64,000 nucleotides of DNA from the NCBI GenBank assembly GCA_037349105.1, contig JAYJMM010000034.1, positions 3,658,001 through 3,722,000 of the forward strand, given 5' to 3'. Within the stretch, counting starts at the first letter, position 1. Each line of letters starts with the position of its first letter. Positions 11,885 to 23,400 of the stretch are shown here, piece after piece. This DNA comes from Limnomonas spitsbergensis (lineage: Eukaryota > Chlorophyta > Chlorophyceae > Chlamydomonadales). The notes under the pieces were generated by a model. It ran no database searches. It was not told the DNA's origin and saw only the letters and a list, made by a program, of their open reading frames with translations. Made by a program: the position numbers and the translations under genes.

Positions 11885-12062
11885 TGGGCCGATGGTGGGC
11901 TACTCTGATGGGCCGATGGTGGGCTACTCTGATGGGCCGATGGTGTGACCGATGGTGTGGCCGATGGTTGGCTGCTCTGATGGGACGCTGGTGGGATGCT
12001 GGTGGGACTGCTGATGGGCCGCTGGTGATGCTTCCAATGGGCCGCTGGTGTGGCCGCCTAAA
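11881..12062 (+). repeat. GATGGGCCGATGGTGGGCT tandem repeat starting at the CAP stop codon
   Basis: Degenerate units (GATGGGCCG(A/C)TGGTGGGCTACTCT) begin exactly at the last codons and TGA of the CAP gene and continue for 180 bp. They are probably 3' UTR or downstream sequence. Confidence 0.65.
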
Positions 12063-13831
12063 CAGCAGCGGACACCCCACGGCCTTGTTGAACTTCTGCT
12101 GATGTTGCTGCTGGGGGCACACGCTCGAACTGCGCGCGGGGTCCGTCGTTGATGCGCAGCCTTGTATTCAGGGGGGCACACACAGAAAGGGCAAAAGTTG
12201 CTGTAAATATCTTGGAGATATCTTGGAGACATCTCGGATATGCAAGTAGTTCAGTAGCAATACTCACCAAGATGTTCAGGCATGGAGGGTGTGTAGAATG
12301 GACCAGGTTATTTTGCGGCCATTTTGCTCCTCCCCCCTCCTTCCGCCATCTTTATTCATTAAGATGTAGGATCCGGTTGATAATATATGTGATACTAATC
12401 AGACCTGGCATTGTTCCCAATTTTTCGAACCCATCCACCCCATCATGGCATGGCATTCAAAGTCCAGAGTCCTTTTTACTGACCTCGTCAGCTGTTAGCC
12501 CACGTATGCACCACAGGGTTTTTAGCAGCGCCAATTTTCCCCTCCCGGGTGAGGCGAGGTTTTCTGAAGGATGTTTTCCTGCCAGTTTCCCAAGGGTTTG
12601 CTGGGCAGGCTTTCTAGGGATGATTTTGTACCCAGGCATTATTGTGGCAGTGCCCCTACACCATAGAGGGGTATATAGGTGATCCATACTTCCGCCGGAA
12701 TGGGCGGCTTCCTTAATCCACACACTAGTTAGCGTATACCTATTTATTGACTTACTTATAGATGATAGATCACGGGCAGATCATCATTATTGCACCGGTT
12801 TCCGAAAGATCCAAGGTGCATGCACTTGCTCATACGGCATTGCTGCCTACATAAGCAGCTGTCGGGCATTTTTTCATTCTTGCTTGTTCTGAATGCGGCA
12901 ATTGCAAAAAGGTGTTGAACTTCATCACCGCAACTGATTAGGGGCATATGACGCCGGGTTCCATGTTCCTACAACCGCACATAGGAGGATGGCATGGCTG
13001 CACCGTGGCTCAGGCTGTGCATGGTAGCTGGAATTGTGCTAGACATTCCCTACCAGCCCCACGTGGCCAAGCGTTCGGCAGGGCCTAGTGGGTATAAACC
13101 GTTATAAACTGATTAGGGGTATTTCTACCCCTGCACTTTCCTCTTCGGTCTCTTGACAGCGACTTCATGGGATTCAGACACGTGAAAGCTATACACTTTT
13201 GCTGAATACTTAGGTGTCTGGCTCTCTTCTTGCACTCTTTCTTTTTACTTGAAGAATCTGTCATCCATCCCTATCCAACCTTGCTCTGCTATTCGGCTCG
13301 AGACGTCCTTTTCAACAGCCTCTCCACCACATGGGTTCAAAATCAAGGCTGTGCAACTGCACCCAAATTCAGATATCGTGACAGTAATGGCCCCTTCCTG
13401 GTAAAAGTAGCTGAATTGGCCTTGGAATACCGGTTACTGAAACTCAGCTACGTAATTTAGCGTAACTGGCAAGACTGTTCACCTAGACCTTTTGGAAATA
13501 GCATGCCTAGAAAAGCACGGCTCACTGCCTCCACTGCAGGTACCTCCGTTGCAAACAATACCACAAGGTTGGAGGCACAAGATATGCATTGGGATTACAA
13601 GATGAGTCGCTAAACGTGGGTGTACGCAAAGAACGAACCTTTCAAAATGACAACCATACGGGCGGTCGGGCACCGCTTTCCCAGTGAAACTGACTGAAAT
13701 CCCAAACCCTTTCATAGATAAACTAGGACAGCGACAGTAAACCAATCGACCTCCCAGGCTACCTACTAGCACATTGCCGCTGACGTAGCAGCGTTGTCAC
13801 CAGCTTGGCTAATCATATTTGGATAGCACAT
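12063..13831. other. Spacer between the convergent CAP and SDR genes
   Basis: No coding region is supported. It holds a repeat at about 12655-12760 (GGCGGCTTCCTTAATCCAC, then TTATT-rich sequence) related to one at 58260-58345. It also holds an inverted hAT-like MITE copy at 13345-13477. Confidence 0.5.
13345..13477 (-). mobile_element. Diverged copy (minus orientation) of the CAGTG-ended MITE
   Basis: Read on the minus strand it shows AAATTACGTAGCTGAGTTTC and AATTCAGCTACTTTTACCAG. Both match the copy at 63208-63355. The right end is CAGTC (minus strand); the left boundary is approximate. Confidence 0.6.
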
Positions 13832-16800
13832 CTAGAAGTTCTCGCAATATGGGCGCATGTCTGTCTCCAATGTCCACACGCTCCGGTGCTGCTCATGAAG
13901 CTGCAGCGCAGGGGAAGGCAAGGTTCAGGGGAAGCAGGGATGCAGGAGGTAGGGGTCGGGAAAAGCAGGGTTCAGTGGAGGCAGGGAGGCAGGAGGTAGG
14001 GTCGGGAAAAGCAGGGTTCAGTGGAGGCAGGGAGGCAGGAGGTAGGGGTCGGGAAAAGCAGGGTTCAGTGGAGGCAGGGAGGCAGGAGGTAGGGGTCGGG
14101 AAAAGCAGGGTTCAGTGGAGGCAGGGAGGCAGGAGGTAGCGTTTAGGGGAAGCAGGTAGCATTTATTTTTGCGTGACTCAGCTACATGTCACCTACACTC
14201 AGGCCGCTGGCCGAAGGCCCCATTTGTGGCCAGCCTTGCTGCCATGGCCACCAGCGGTAGGCTGGTCCAAGTTTGGTCCTTATCTGGCCTTTTGCGGCCG
14301 CATGGGCAGTCCTGCAAAGGTGGACCTGTAGCCGAACAAATAAACACTGGAAGCAGGTGTCTAGTGAATGAGGCGTGCAATCGTGCATCACGCAGCGGGA
14401 GTGGGGCGTAGCAGCGGCAGCGGCAAAGGTCAGATACTGCATTAGACACAACACCCCTTAGCACACCGTCACAGCTGAAAACCCACTGAACATCATCTAT
14501 ACCGTAGTTCAGCTACAATTCAGCTACCCCACGGCCTATGGCGGCGGGGGCTTGCAACATAATGCCTTCCTCTACTTGGGCCCCCGGCCTTAGGCCGATC
14601 TAGGTCTGATCCACATCATCCCAGTGGTGTTCCCGCCCGGCACAGGTGCTCAGGGTTCAGGGTTCAGGGTTCAGGGTTTGAGTGTGCCCGACACATGTGC
14701 TCAGGGTTCAGGGTCCAGGGTTTAGGAGGTCCGACACAGGTGCTCAGGGTTCAGGGTTTAGGGTTTCAGTGTGCCCGGCACGAGTGCTCAGGGTTCAGGG
14801 TGTAGGGGGTCCGACACAGGTGCTCAGGGTTCAGGGTTTAGGGTGCCCGGTACAGGTGCTCAGGGCTCAGGGTTCAGGGTTTAGGGGGTCCGACACAGGT
14901 GCTCAGGGTTCAGGGTGCCCAACACAGGTGCTCAGGGTTAAGGGTTCAGGGTGCCCGACACAGGTGCTCAGGGTTAAGGGTTCAGGGTGCCCGACACAGG
15001 TGCTCAGGGTTCAGGGCTCAGGGTTTAGGGGGTCCGACACAGGTGCTCAGGGCTCAGGGTTCAGGTTTAAGGGGTCCGACACAGATGCACAGGGTTTTGG
15101 GTTCAGAGTTAAGGGTTCCCGGCACAGGTGCTCAGGGTTTAGGGTTCAGGGAGTCCGACACTGGTGCTCAGGGCTCAGGGTTCATGGTTAAGGGGTCCGA
15201 CACAGGTGCTCAGGGTTTTGAGTTCAGAGTTTAGGGTTCCCGGCACAGGTGCTCAGGGTGCAGGGTTCAGGGTTTAGGGTGCCCGACACAGGTGCTCAGG
15301 GCTCAGGGTTCAGGGTTTAGGGGATCCGACACAGTTGCTCAGGGTTCAGGGTTCAGGGTTTAGGGGGTCCGACACAGGTGCTCAGGGTTAATGGTTCAGG
15401 GTTTAGGTTTCCCGGCACAGATGCTCAGGGTTCAGGCTTTAAGGTTCCCGACAAAGGTGCTCAGGGTTCAGGGTTTAGGTTTTGAGTGTACCCGGCACAG
15501 GTGCTCAGGGTTCAGGGTTTAGGGTGCCCGGCACGCAGGTGCTCAGGCGCACACTCTGGTAGACCCCGCACTCGACACACCCTGCAGGTAAACCGGTACG
15601 CACACCTGCCTGTACACAGTACACACCCGCAGGTACACCAGTACACAGTACACACTCACAGGTACACCAGTACAGCAGTACACACCTGCAGGTACAACAG
15701 TCCACAACTGCCTGTACACAGTACACACCTGCAGGTACACCTGCGCCAGCGCGTCCGCGTTCATGCGGCCGTCTGGCGTGGTGGGTGCCCCCATCATCTT
15801 CTGGGTGCGCTCCGTGTCGATGATCCCGTCCACGATGGTGTGCGCTACGTGCACGCCCGCAGGACCCATCTCTCTGGCCATGGACTGTTGGTGGGAGGTG
15901 CAGGGTTTGGGGTCAGAATTCAGGGTTCACGAGGGCAGCGAACCAGCAGTTAGGCAGACCCCCATACACATACAGATGAGGCACTGGGGGACCGGGACCT
16001 GCCAGCAGCTGTTGTCTCCGCCCCTGTTAGAGAAGGCAATGGTAACGGTGCGAACGCGGCCTAGGCCCATGCCGCACTATTTCCTTAACCCTCACGCCCC
16101 TGCGGAGCGTAGTTTCTTTTGTTTCCTAGAGTAGGTAGGGGCGGGATTTATTTTTTGCATTGCCCTAAGCCCGCTGGCTGAGACCCTGCCAATGCCACCG
16201 GATGCTGCCCTCCTGCTCCTCGTCCGCTTGGACCTTCTTGCAACGAAACAGGAAAGGACAACTGCACACAATGAAACAGGAAGACCGCTCACAGAATAAA
16301 TAAATAAACCCTCTCCGAGCTCCATTTCACATCATCTAAAACAGCCATGCTCCTCAGTGAGTGCAGTCCCCCCCCCCCCCCCATCCCCACCACGCATGCA
16401 AACTCTTTTTTGACGGGTGTACTTCGTAGGTCGGCCTGATCTAGTCGTGTTATCAGGCCTTGAGAGTGGTGCTGAGGACTTTGGTTGTATATTTGGATTG
16501 AGATCAGTGGCCACAGTGAGGGCAGCATCCCCCCCCCATCCCTGTCCCCACCACGCAAACAAACACACTTGAAACAGCCAGGCTCCTCAGTGAGGGCAGC
16601 CCCCCCCCCCCCTGTCCCCACCACGCACACAAACGCACCTGGGCCAGCGCACGGAGACCGAACTTGGGCACTGCCAGCGTCGAGAACTTGGCCGATCCGC
16701 GCACCGAGGCCGTAGCCCCGGTGAAGATGATGGTCCCGGAGCCGCGGGGCACCATCCGCTTAGCCACTGCCTGGCCAAAGATCATGCCGCCCAGGCAGCC

Positions 16801-19753
16801 AGTGCGCCCTGGAAACAAAAGGGGGTGTTAGTGTGTGTGACCAGAGTGTGTGACTGTGTCTGTTTTCCGTTTGTTTGCGTGTGTTTTGCTTTTTGGCCGA
16901 ACATTATGCCGCCCAGGCAGCCAGTGTGCCCTGGAAACATTAGTGCGGAGGGGGGGGATGAGGGAGTTTGTGTGGGTTAGTGTGTGTGCGTGACTGTGTG
17001 TGTTGTTTTTCCCACTGCCTGGCCAAAGATCATGCCGCCCAGGCAGCCAGTGTGACCTGGAAACATAAGTGAGGAGGGGGAGGCAGGTGTGTGTTTGTGT
17101 GCATTGAGGGGGCGGGTGTGAGCAAGTGTCTTTGTGTGTGTGTGCTGCTTTTTTCCACTGCCTGGCCAAAGATCATGCCGCCCAGGCAGCCAGTACGCCC
17201 TCGAACCAGAAGGGAGCGGTTGTGAGTGTGTGTGTAGGGGGGGGGCGGGTGTGTGTGGGGGGATGGGGGTAAAATCAGCTTGTTTTCTGTTAGGTTTCAC
17301 GGGAACTGGTGGCTTCCATCATCCACGTCTGATGGTGTATTATTTATTCAAGTTTCAATGGGAGGTGTGTCTCTAGATTAATAGAGGAGGGACATGAGGG
17401 AGATCCTGTGCCTGGGGTCACGTTCCAAAGCTGGGAGGGGAAGGGTAGGGCCCACGCGATGCAGGGTTTACAGTTCGGGCAGAAAGGATGATGAGCTCAG
17501 GGCTCAGGGCTCAGGGCTCAAGGCTCAGGGCTTAGGGCTCAGGGGCGAAGTTCCAAGTATTCAGAATCTACTGATACGAGATGATGCAAAAAGAATGAGG
17601 GATATGGAAATAAGTATTTACGCGCTGTGAAAGAGTACCGCTCCGGGGAGAAAACTGAATTATGGTGTCCTGCAGCTTCCAGGCAGCTCCACGAAGCACT
17701 TCAGGAGGTAAGAGGATTAATGCACTGCCCCCCCTGCCCCCAAGTATGCTGACTGCAAGCTAACAGGTCTTCCCAGACAGGCACAACGGGGCCTCATCCT
17801 TATCTTGTCACATGCTTTCAAACCTGGGGATCCTCGTTCTCATCCTCATCCTCACGCATGGGTCCTCATCCTCATGGGTTCTCATCCTCATCCTCAAGTA
17901 TGCTGACTGCAAGCTAATAGGTCTTCCCAGACAGGCACCGCAGGTCCTCAGTCCCATGGTGTCTCATGCTTTCAAATCTGAAGATCCTCATGATTTGAAA
18001 TCTTGAGATCCTCATGACTTGAAATCTGAAGATCCTCATGATTTGAAATCTGGAGATCCTCATGGTTTGAAATCTGCAGATCCTCATGGTTTGAAATCTG
18101 AGGATCCTCATGTTTGAAATCTGCAGATCCTCATGGTTTGAAATCTGAGGATCCTCATGCCTTCAAATCTGGAGATCCTCATGGTTTGAAATCTGCAGAT
18201 CCTCATGGTTTGAAATCTGAGGATCCTCATGGTTTGAAATCTGGAGATCCTCATGGTTTGAAATCTGAGGATCCTCATGGCTTCACATCTGGGTGGCGTA
18301 TTCCCGGTCCAACTCCTCATGCCTCACATCCGGCCTCAAATTCCTTGGGGTCCAGCTCCAGGACCGTTTTGCGGATGTACGGCGCCCCGACGTTGAAAAC
18401 GGCTAGCGTGATGGGCCCGAATTCCGCCTCGACCGACGCGACCATTGCTTCGACAGACTCTGCGTCGGCTCCGTCGACTTTGTAGGCTTTGATGCCGTCA
18501 GCGGCGGCGGCGGAAGGGACGCCCGACCTGCTGGCGGCCGCAACACTCATGCCCTTGGAGGCAAACAGCTGCGGGCGGGGAGACAGAAGAGTGCTTGGGG
18601 GGAGGCGAGCGGGGGGTATGTGGGCGGGGAGACAGAGGAGTGCTTGGGGGAAGGCCAGCGGGGTAGGTGAGTGTGGGGTAGGAGGGCGGGGAGACAGAGG
18701 GGTGCTTGAGGGGAGCCCAGCGGGGGGAAGGCCAGCGGGGAGGGAGATCATGTCGGATGGACCTGTCACGACTAATGACAGGGGTCTGATGATGGCGAGC
18801 TTCAGCTGAATAGAGGGCCCAGCGTGCAGTGCATGGGGAGCAGTGCAGTGCCGATGACGGTCCTTACGGTGGCTAGATGACTTAGTTCAGTTTCTGTCAC
18901 TGTCCTTTGAAGGCAGAGCCAGCTACATTCACCAGCAAGGTAAGGTCTTGCTTACACGATTTTAAATTACGGCGCAATTGTACAGCACTGAAGGGGAGGC
19001 GGTCTCAAAAATATATCCGAGGGAAACCTGCAGCAGCTTAGCCATTCCCTACCAGCCCCAAGTGGCCGAGCGTTCAGCAGAGCCCAGCGGGTATTGACCG
19101 TTCTATCCTTATTTACCTTGCGTACTTTGAAGACATCTCGAAAAGGGAATCCTGCGTCAGCCTCGGCCAATACAAATGTTTTTGCATTTTTTCGTAACTT
19201 AGATGCAGTGCGTCTGAACCCTAAACCCTAAGGTGTTTTTGCATCCCTGCCTGCCTGGCCTGTGGGGGCCAAGCAGCAGGGTTTGTTGCACCAGGCCCCA
19301 CCACAGCCGCAGGTTGTCATGAAGCACAATTGGAGCTGAAGCACTCTGACAAAACAGTGGGAGTGGTGATCGCTTCAAAAAGAGGCCATGTGGCTCCATC
19401 TGAGACCTGGTTTCGAAGAAACACGCCATGGCCGTAATATGTATGCTGAACGGAACCTGAGCCATGCAGGCCAGGTTGCCACTCTGGATATTGTACAAAA
19501 GGTTCCAGGGGTCCACATGCCAGCGTCTGATATGGGTGCCAGCTTCCCGTTTCTCCACTCTCTGTCTGCCTGATGGCTTTGTTTATAGAGCTAGCAGTGG
19601 TCCCTGCAGCCGGCCCCCTGTTATCTTCAAAACTAGGAAAACTGCTCTAGCTGGGGGGCATAGGTAGCTCACCTTGCACAGTGACAAGCCCAGGCCGGAG
19701 CCAACGCCTATCACCAAGGCAACGCCCGCTGGGTTAATCTGAGGTGACGCCAT
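13832..19753 (-). CDS. Short-chain dehydrogenase/reductase (SDR) family protein
   Basis: Exons in transcript order: 19753-19673, 18568-18328, 16808-16639, 15884-15729, 13900-13832. The product is 238 aa, phases close, and the size is normal for a classical SDR. Visible features: nucleotide-binding glycine motif GVGSGLG (residues 16-22), FNVGAP in the NNAG position, TIIFTGATAS (~133-142), FGLRALAQSMAREMGPAGVHVAH, and the ending LHEQHRSVWTLETD. The family binds NAD(P)(H) in a Rossmann fold. Oddity: the catalytic YxxxK becomes LxxxK (Leu152, Lys156), so classical oxidoreductase chemistry may be altered. Some bacterial SDRs with the same C-terminal pattern also seem to lack the Tyr (from memory). 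It lies 672 bp downstream of HrpB on the same strand. The substrate is unknown. Confidence 0.88.
13912..14150. repeat. ~47-bp minisatellite in SDR intron 4
   Basis: Four to five units of GGGAGGCAGGAGGTAGGGGT plus CGGGAAAAGCAGGGTTCAGTGGAGGCA lie directly on the intron side of the last exon's acceptor (13901). Confidence 0.8.
14165..14650 (+). repeat. Two dispersed elements of the AGCTACA-headed superfamily
   Basis: The copy at 14172-14345 (GACTCAGCTACATGTCACC ... CTTTTGCGGCCGCATGG) is about 85% identical by eye to 29190-29350. The copy at 14505-14645 starts GTTCAGCTACAATTCAGC and belongs to the family at 11515, 22610 and 42640. Confidence 0.7.
14642..15545. repeat. ~45-bp GGTTCAGGG/TTTAGGG minisatellite in SDR intron 4
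   Basis: About 20 units of GACACAGGTGCTCAGGGTTC plus AGGGTTTAGGGGGTCC. The core resembles degenerate TTTAGGG telomeric repeats. Confidence 0.85.
15590..15735 (-). repeat. Copies of the SDR exon 4 donor edge
   Basis: On the minus strand the exon end GTGTACCTGCAG and donor GTGTGTACTG are repeated several times into intron 4. Most copies keep CAGGTGTGTA or a close variant. Confidence 0.75.
16365..16640 (-). repeat. Duplications beside the SDR exon 3 donor
   Basis: A block of CAG(T/G)GAG(T/G)GCAG, a C-run, CCCCACCACGCA and CAAAC occurs three times. The last block abuts the real donor (GTGCGTTTG on the minus strand, 16638). The C-runs of 8-14 are on the + strand. Confidence 0.7.
16780..17215 (-). 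repeat. Three extra copies of the SDR exon 3 acceptor edge
   Basis: The start of exon 3 (GGCGCACTGGCTGCCTGGGC...GATCTTTGGCCAG on the minus strand) and its TTTCCAG acceptor recur near 16890-16940, 17010-17065 and 17155-17205. Each has about 45 exon-like bases and GT-rich spacers. Two copies keep an intact AG. Confidence 0.85.
17805..18325 (-). repeat. ~27-bp repeat beside the SDR exon 2 donor
   Basis: Units of GATCCTCATGGTTTGAAATC degrade toward the real exon 2 end (CTCATGCCTCACATCCGGCCTCAAATTCC). The array therefore looks like amplification of exon end plus donor. Two GCTGACTGCAAGCTAA blocks lie further out. Confidence 0.65.
18841..18990 (+). mobile_element. 150-bp hAT-like MITE in SDR intron 1
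   Basis: It starts CAGTGCAGT and ends ACAGCACTG. It is flanked by ATGGGGAG (18833-18840) and AAGGGGAG (18991-18998), a 7-of-8 target duplication. The body (CCTTACGGTGGCT ... TTACGGCGCAA) matches 60344-60491 and 63208-63355. There is no coding capacity. Confidence 0.82.
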
Positions 19754-20425
19754 GACGATGGTGGACGCAAGTGATCCCTGGCGAGCTGAAGCTGGTGTCC
19801 TAGCCTTGATTACGACACAGGTGCGGATTACGTTGCGGGTGACGTGGCAGGGGACTTGTGAACGACCTCCCGAGGTCGCTGAGCGTAGTCCTATCAGCTT
19901 TCAAAAAAAATATGGACAAGATATGGGATCAAGAATGTATCGACAAAGACCTACCCTGCGTGCTGGCCAACGTATGCGTATCATTTTCGTGGACTTCACA
20001 AAGTGTGAGGCTGGCCAACCCATAAAACCTGGGGCAGTCACACTATGAACAGCCCGGGTGCGTTTGTGGCCCTCGTCGACACCGGAGAAAAGGTGAGCAT
20101 CAACAGGATGGGCACTCGACCAACAAGCTCTCACAGGTCCGAAATAAATCCAAATTTGATTGTGCTTTACAAAACACGACGTTGGCCGCTAGGCCCTTCA
20201 AAGCCCAGGGCGCTGATCTAAAATTACTCTGATGCACTGATGCATGTGGTGCACTGATGCATGTGGTCAGTTGTTAAGTGTGGAGATTCACACTGATGAA
20301 ACACGCATGGGGCACATCGCAAGGCCGCACACAGGGTGTCCATCGCAATGCCGCACACATGGAGCCCATTGTAGTGGGTGCCCAGTAGGGCATCGCGGCT
20401 TCACAGCGCACAGCTACCTCCCCCT
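19754..20425. other. Spacer between HrpB 3' end and SDR start
   Basis: No gene is seen. It contains a repeat at about 19985-20075 (GTGGACTTCACAAAGTGTGA ... GCCCGGGTGCG) that is also found at 36980-37065. It must hold the SDR promoter and the HrpB 3' processing signal, but neither can be pinpointed. Confidence 0.5.
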
Positions 20426-23400
20426 CTACAACCGCTTCTTGGCACCAGCAGCTCCTTTGACCTCGGCACCATCAACAGCTATGCCTGCCCGCTCCATCCC
20501 CTTCTTGGTCAGCCGCGTCGCCTCCGCCTGAGACGGGTCCTCGGGCCAGTACTGCTTGGGGTAGCGACCCTTCATGTCCCGCCGAACCAGGCTGTAGCTG
20601 GTCTGCCAGAAGCCTGCCAGGTCAGCGGTCAGCTGTAGCCAGCACGCAATCAGGCGGGGAAACAAGGGATTGAAATCAGCCATGACTGTTCGACCACGTC
20701 CCATGCGTTGGCCAAAATGGGCAGCGCTGGGCGGTTGACCCGGGCAACCCTCCTGTTGAATTGGCCCCACAATGGTTGAAACCTTCCAGTCGGTGGGCTG
20801 CAAAGAAGCTGCATAGAAGTCGCACATTATCTATGACGAACAATGGTCTATGATGTAGCATCAGGGTTTTGCTATAGAGCCTGGTTTATGTTGTAGGGGT
20901 GGGGTTCAGGATTTGATTTACCTTGTGGGGTTAGGGTATAGAGTCTGTTGTGGGATTAGGGTGTAGGGTACCGTAAAATGCTTTCCATTTCGCCCCCAAA
21001 AATGCCTGCACGCTAAAATAATGAGAAAAACCCCGAGCTGCACGCTAATTTGCTGGTCTGGACAATACAACAATCACATGATACCGGTAGAGACTTCCCA
21101 GGTTTCAACGGCGACAGCTTTTGACAGTGTTGCGCGACAGTTTAGCGCTGTGGGCGCGATTTTCAAAATGTCACCCCGTGCGTTGAATTAAAACGATGCG
21201 CGATGAGTTCAGCTTGGGGGGGGGCGGCACCAACCGGAACGACGAGTACGGTAGGGTTCAGGTTGAAGGTTTAGGGTTAAGGTTTAAGTTGAAAGGTTGG
21301 GGGTTAGGGTTTAAGTTGAAGGTCTAGGTTTCAATTAAACGGTTGGGGTTTGTCTGTAAGTTGAAGGGTAAGGGTAACAGATTAAGTTGAATGGTTAGGG
21401 TTTAGGTTAAAGTTAAAGGGTTGGGGGTTAGGGTTAAGGTTTAAGTTGAAGGTTTACGTTTAAGTTGAGGGGTTAGGGTTAAAGTTAAAGGGTAAGGGTT
21501 TAGGTTTAAGTTGTATGGTTCGATTTTATTCTCTTGCCTTCAGCTTCAGTGTATCAATGATCACTGTCGAGGCTCGGATGGCCGCCACCCGTTCGCAAAA
21601 AGGGTCTGCCGACGATCACGCCATCAAATGATTTACACAAAAAATAACAACTCCTTAAGGGCCAATCCCTCATCCCGCCGGATTTGATTTAAATCGTATC
21701 TGCAAGGGTCTGCCTGTCGTCCCGCCCAATTCAATTATGATTGAACGTTCAAGGGCCTGTTCCCCGTCCCACCCAATTCAATTTAACCGTACTTGCAGGG
21801 GCCTGCCCACTGTCCCGCCCCATTCAATTCAAATCACACCTGAAAGGGCCTGTCCGCTGTCCTGCCCGATTAAATTGAAAGTGAACCTGCAGGGGCCTGC
21901 TCTTTAATCCCACCCGATTCAATTTCACCCATACTTGAAAGGGCCTGCCTGTCGTCCTGCCTGTAAAAGGCAAAGCGTACCTGCAAAGGCCCGCTCTTTC
22001 GTCCCGCCCGATTCAATTCAAATTGTACCAGCAGGGGCCTGCCCTCCATCCCACCCGATTCAATCTCACGCGTCCCTTTTGGCCCTACCCGTCGTCCCGC
22101 CCGATTCAATGTGAAGCGTACCTGCAGAGGCCCGCCCGTCGTCCGATCCGATTAAATTTCACCTGTGCCTTCTACGGCCTGCCGCTGGATCCTGCCCGAT
22201 TATATGTAAAACGTACCTGCAAGGGCCTGCCCGCTGGTGAGAGGAGCTCCATGAGGACCGGCACCCGGCCGCCGGCCAGCGTGGGTGAGCGCATCATCCC
22301 AAAGACCTCCTTCGAGAGGAAAGCAGCGGCAGCAGGAGTGGGGGGGTGGGTGGGATCAAAGGGAAGGGGAGGAAAAAGGGAAAAGGGAATAAGGTCATAT
22401 ATATGACGGCACAGGCAAGCGTGATGCCAGCTGGACTGAAAAGACAGGCCACATATGTCCACGCAGTCTGGCCAAAACATTTCAAGCACGCCCGAACAAT
22501 TCATCCAGGGCACGTGCTTATTCTACGGGGGGAGAGATCGACCGCACAAGGCGCACATGCGGTAGCAGCAGAAAGGACGGCGTCCCAAGAAATGTTTCTT
22601 TCAGCGCGCTTCAGCTACAATTAAGCTACAATTAAGCTACAAATCAGCTACATCACAGCCCACGGCCTCTGGGCCTGGAGCAGCAAGTCCTGCTGCTTGG
22701 GCCACCGGCCATAGGCTGGTCAAGGTTTGATCCCCATTGGCCCAGTGGTTGCCGCCCGGCGGCCACCTACAGGTGGTCTGGTGTCCACTCAAAGCAACAC
22801 TGGGCCCCACTCCCTTCAGTCCTCTCACATGCGGGTGCAGCCAAATTGGAAGGTGTCCCATCTCCCTTTCATCCTCGCCCCATGCCATGCCCATGTTTTC
22901 ACATCTGCCCTGTCAGAACCGGTCAGATCCGGTCAGATCTGGAACAGGGCACTCATCGGCACTCATGGTTGCCCTTTGATTTGGCCGGCCGATGCCGTTC
23001 ATACCTCTATTTCCCATGGTAAAGTGTGAAATAGAGAGGAGAAAAGTGGCCTGCCCTCACTGACCCAGATCTCCCTTGTTACCTGGATCCAGATTCCTCA
23101 TTGACCCAGATCCCTAGCAACCCAGATCCAGATCCCTCACATAACCAGCCTGTCTTGCTACCTGGATCAAGATCCCCCGCTGATCCATATCTCACTTTTT
23201 ACCTGGATCCAGATCTCTCTTCCCACCTGGATCCAGATTATTTATGACCCAGATCCCTCTTGGTACTGGATCCACATCCCTTACTGACCCTTGCTAATTG
23301 GATCAAGATCCCTCATAGATCCAGATCTCTCTCCTCACCTGGATCTTGATGCTGACGGTGGGCTGCTCCCGCGAGTAATCCACGAGCACCTTCGTGCCCG

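Noticed and set aside
14642..15545. CRISPR-like regular repeats
   Set aside because: Repeats are contiguous or share spacers, with no unique spacers, no cas genes, and a eukaryotic intron setting. The same holds for the other arrays in this window.
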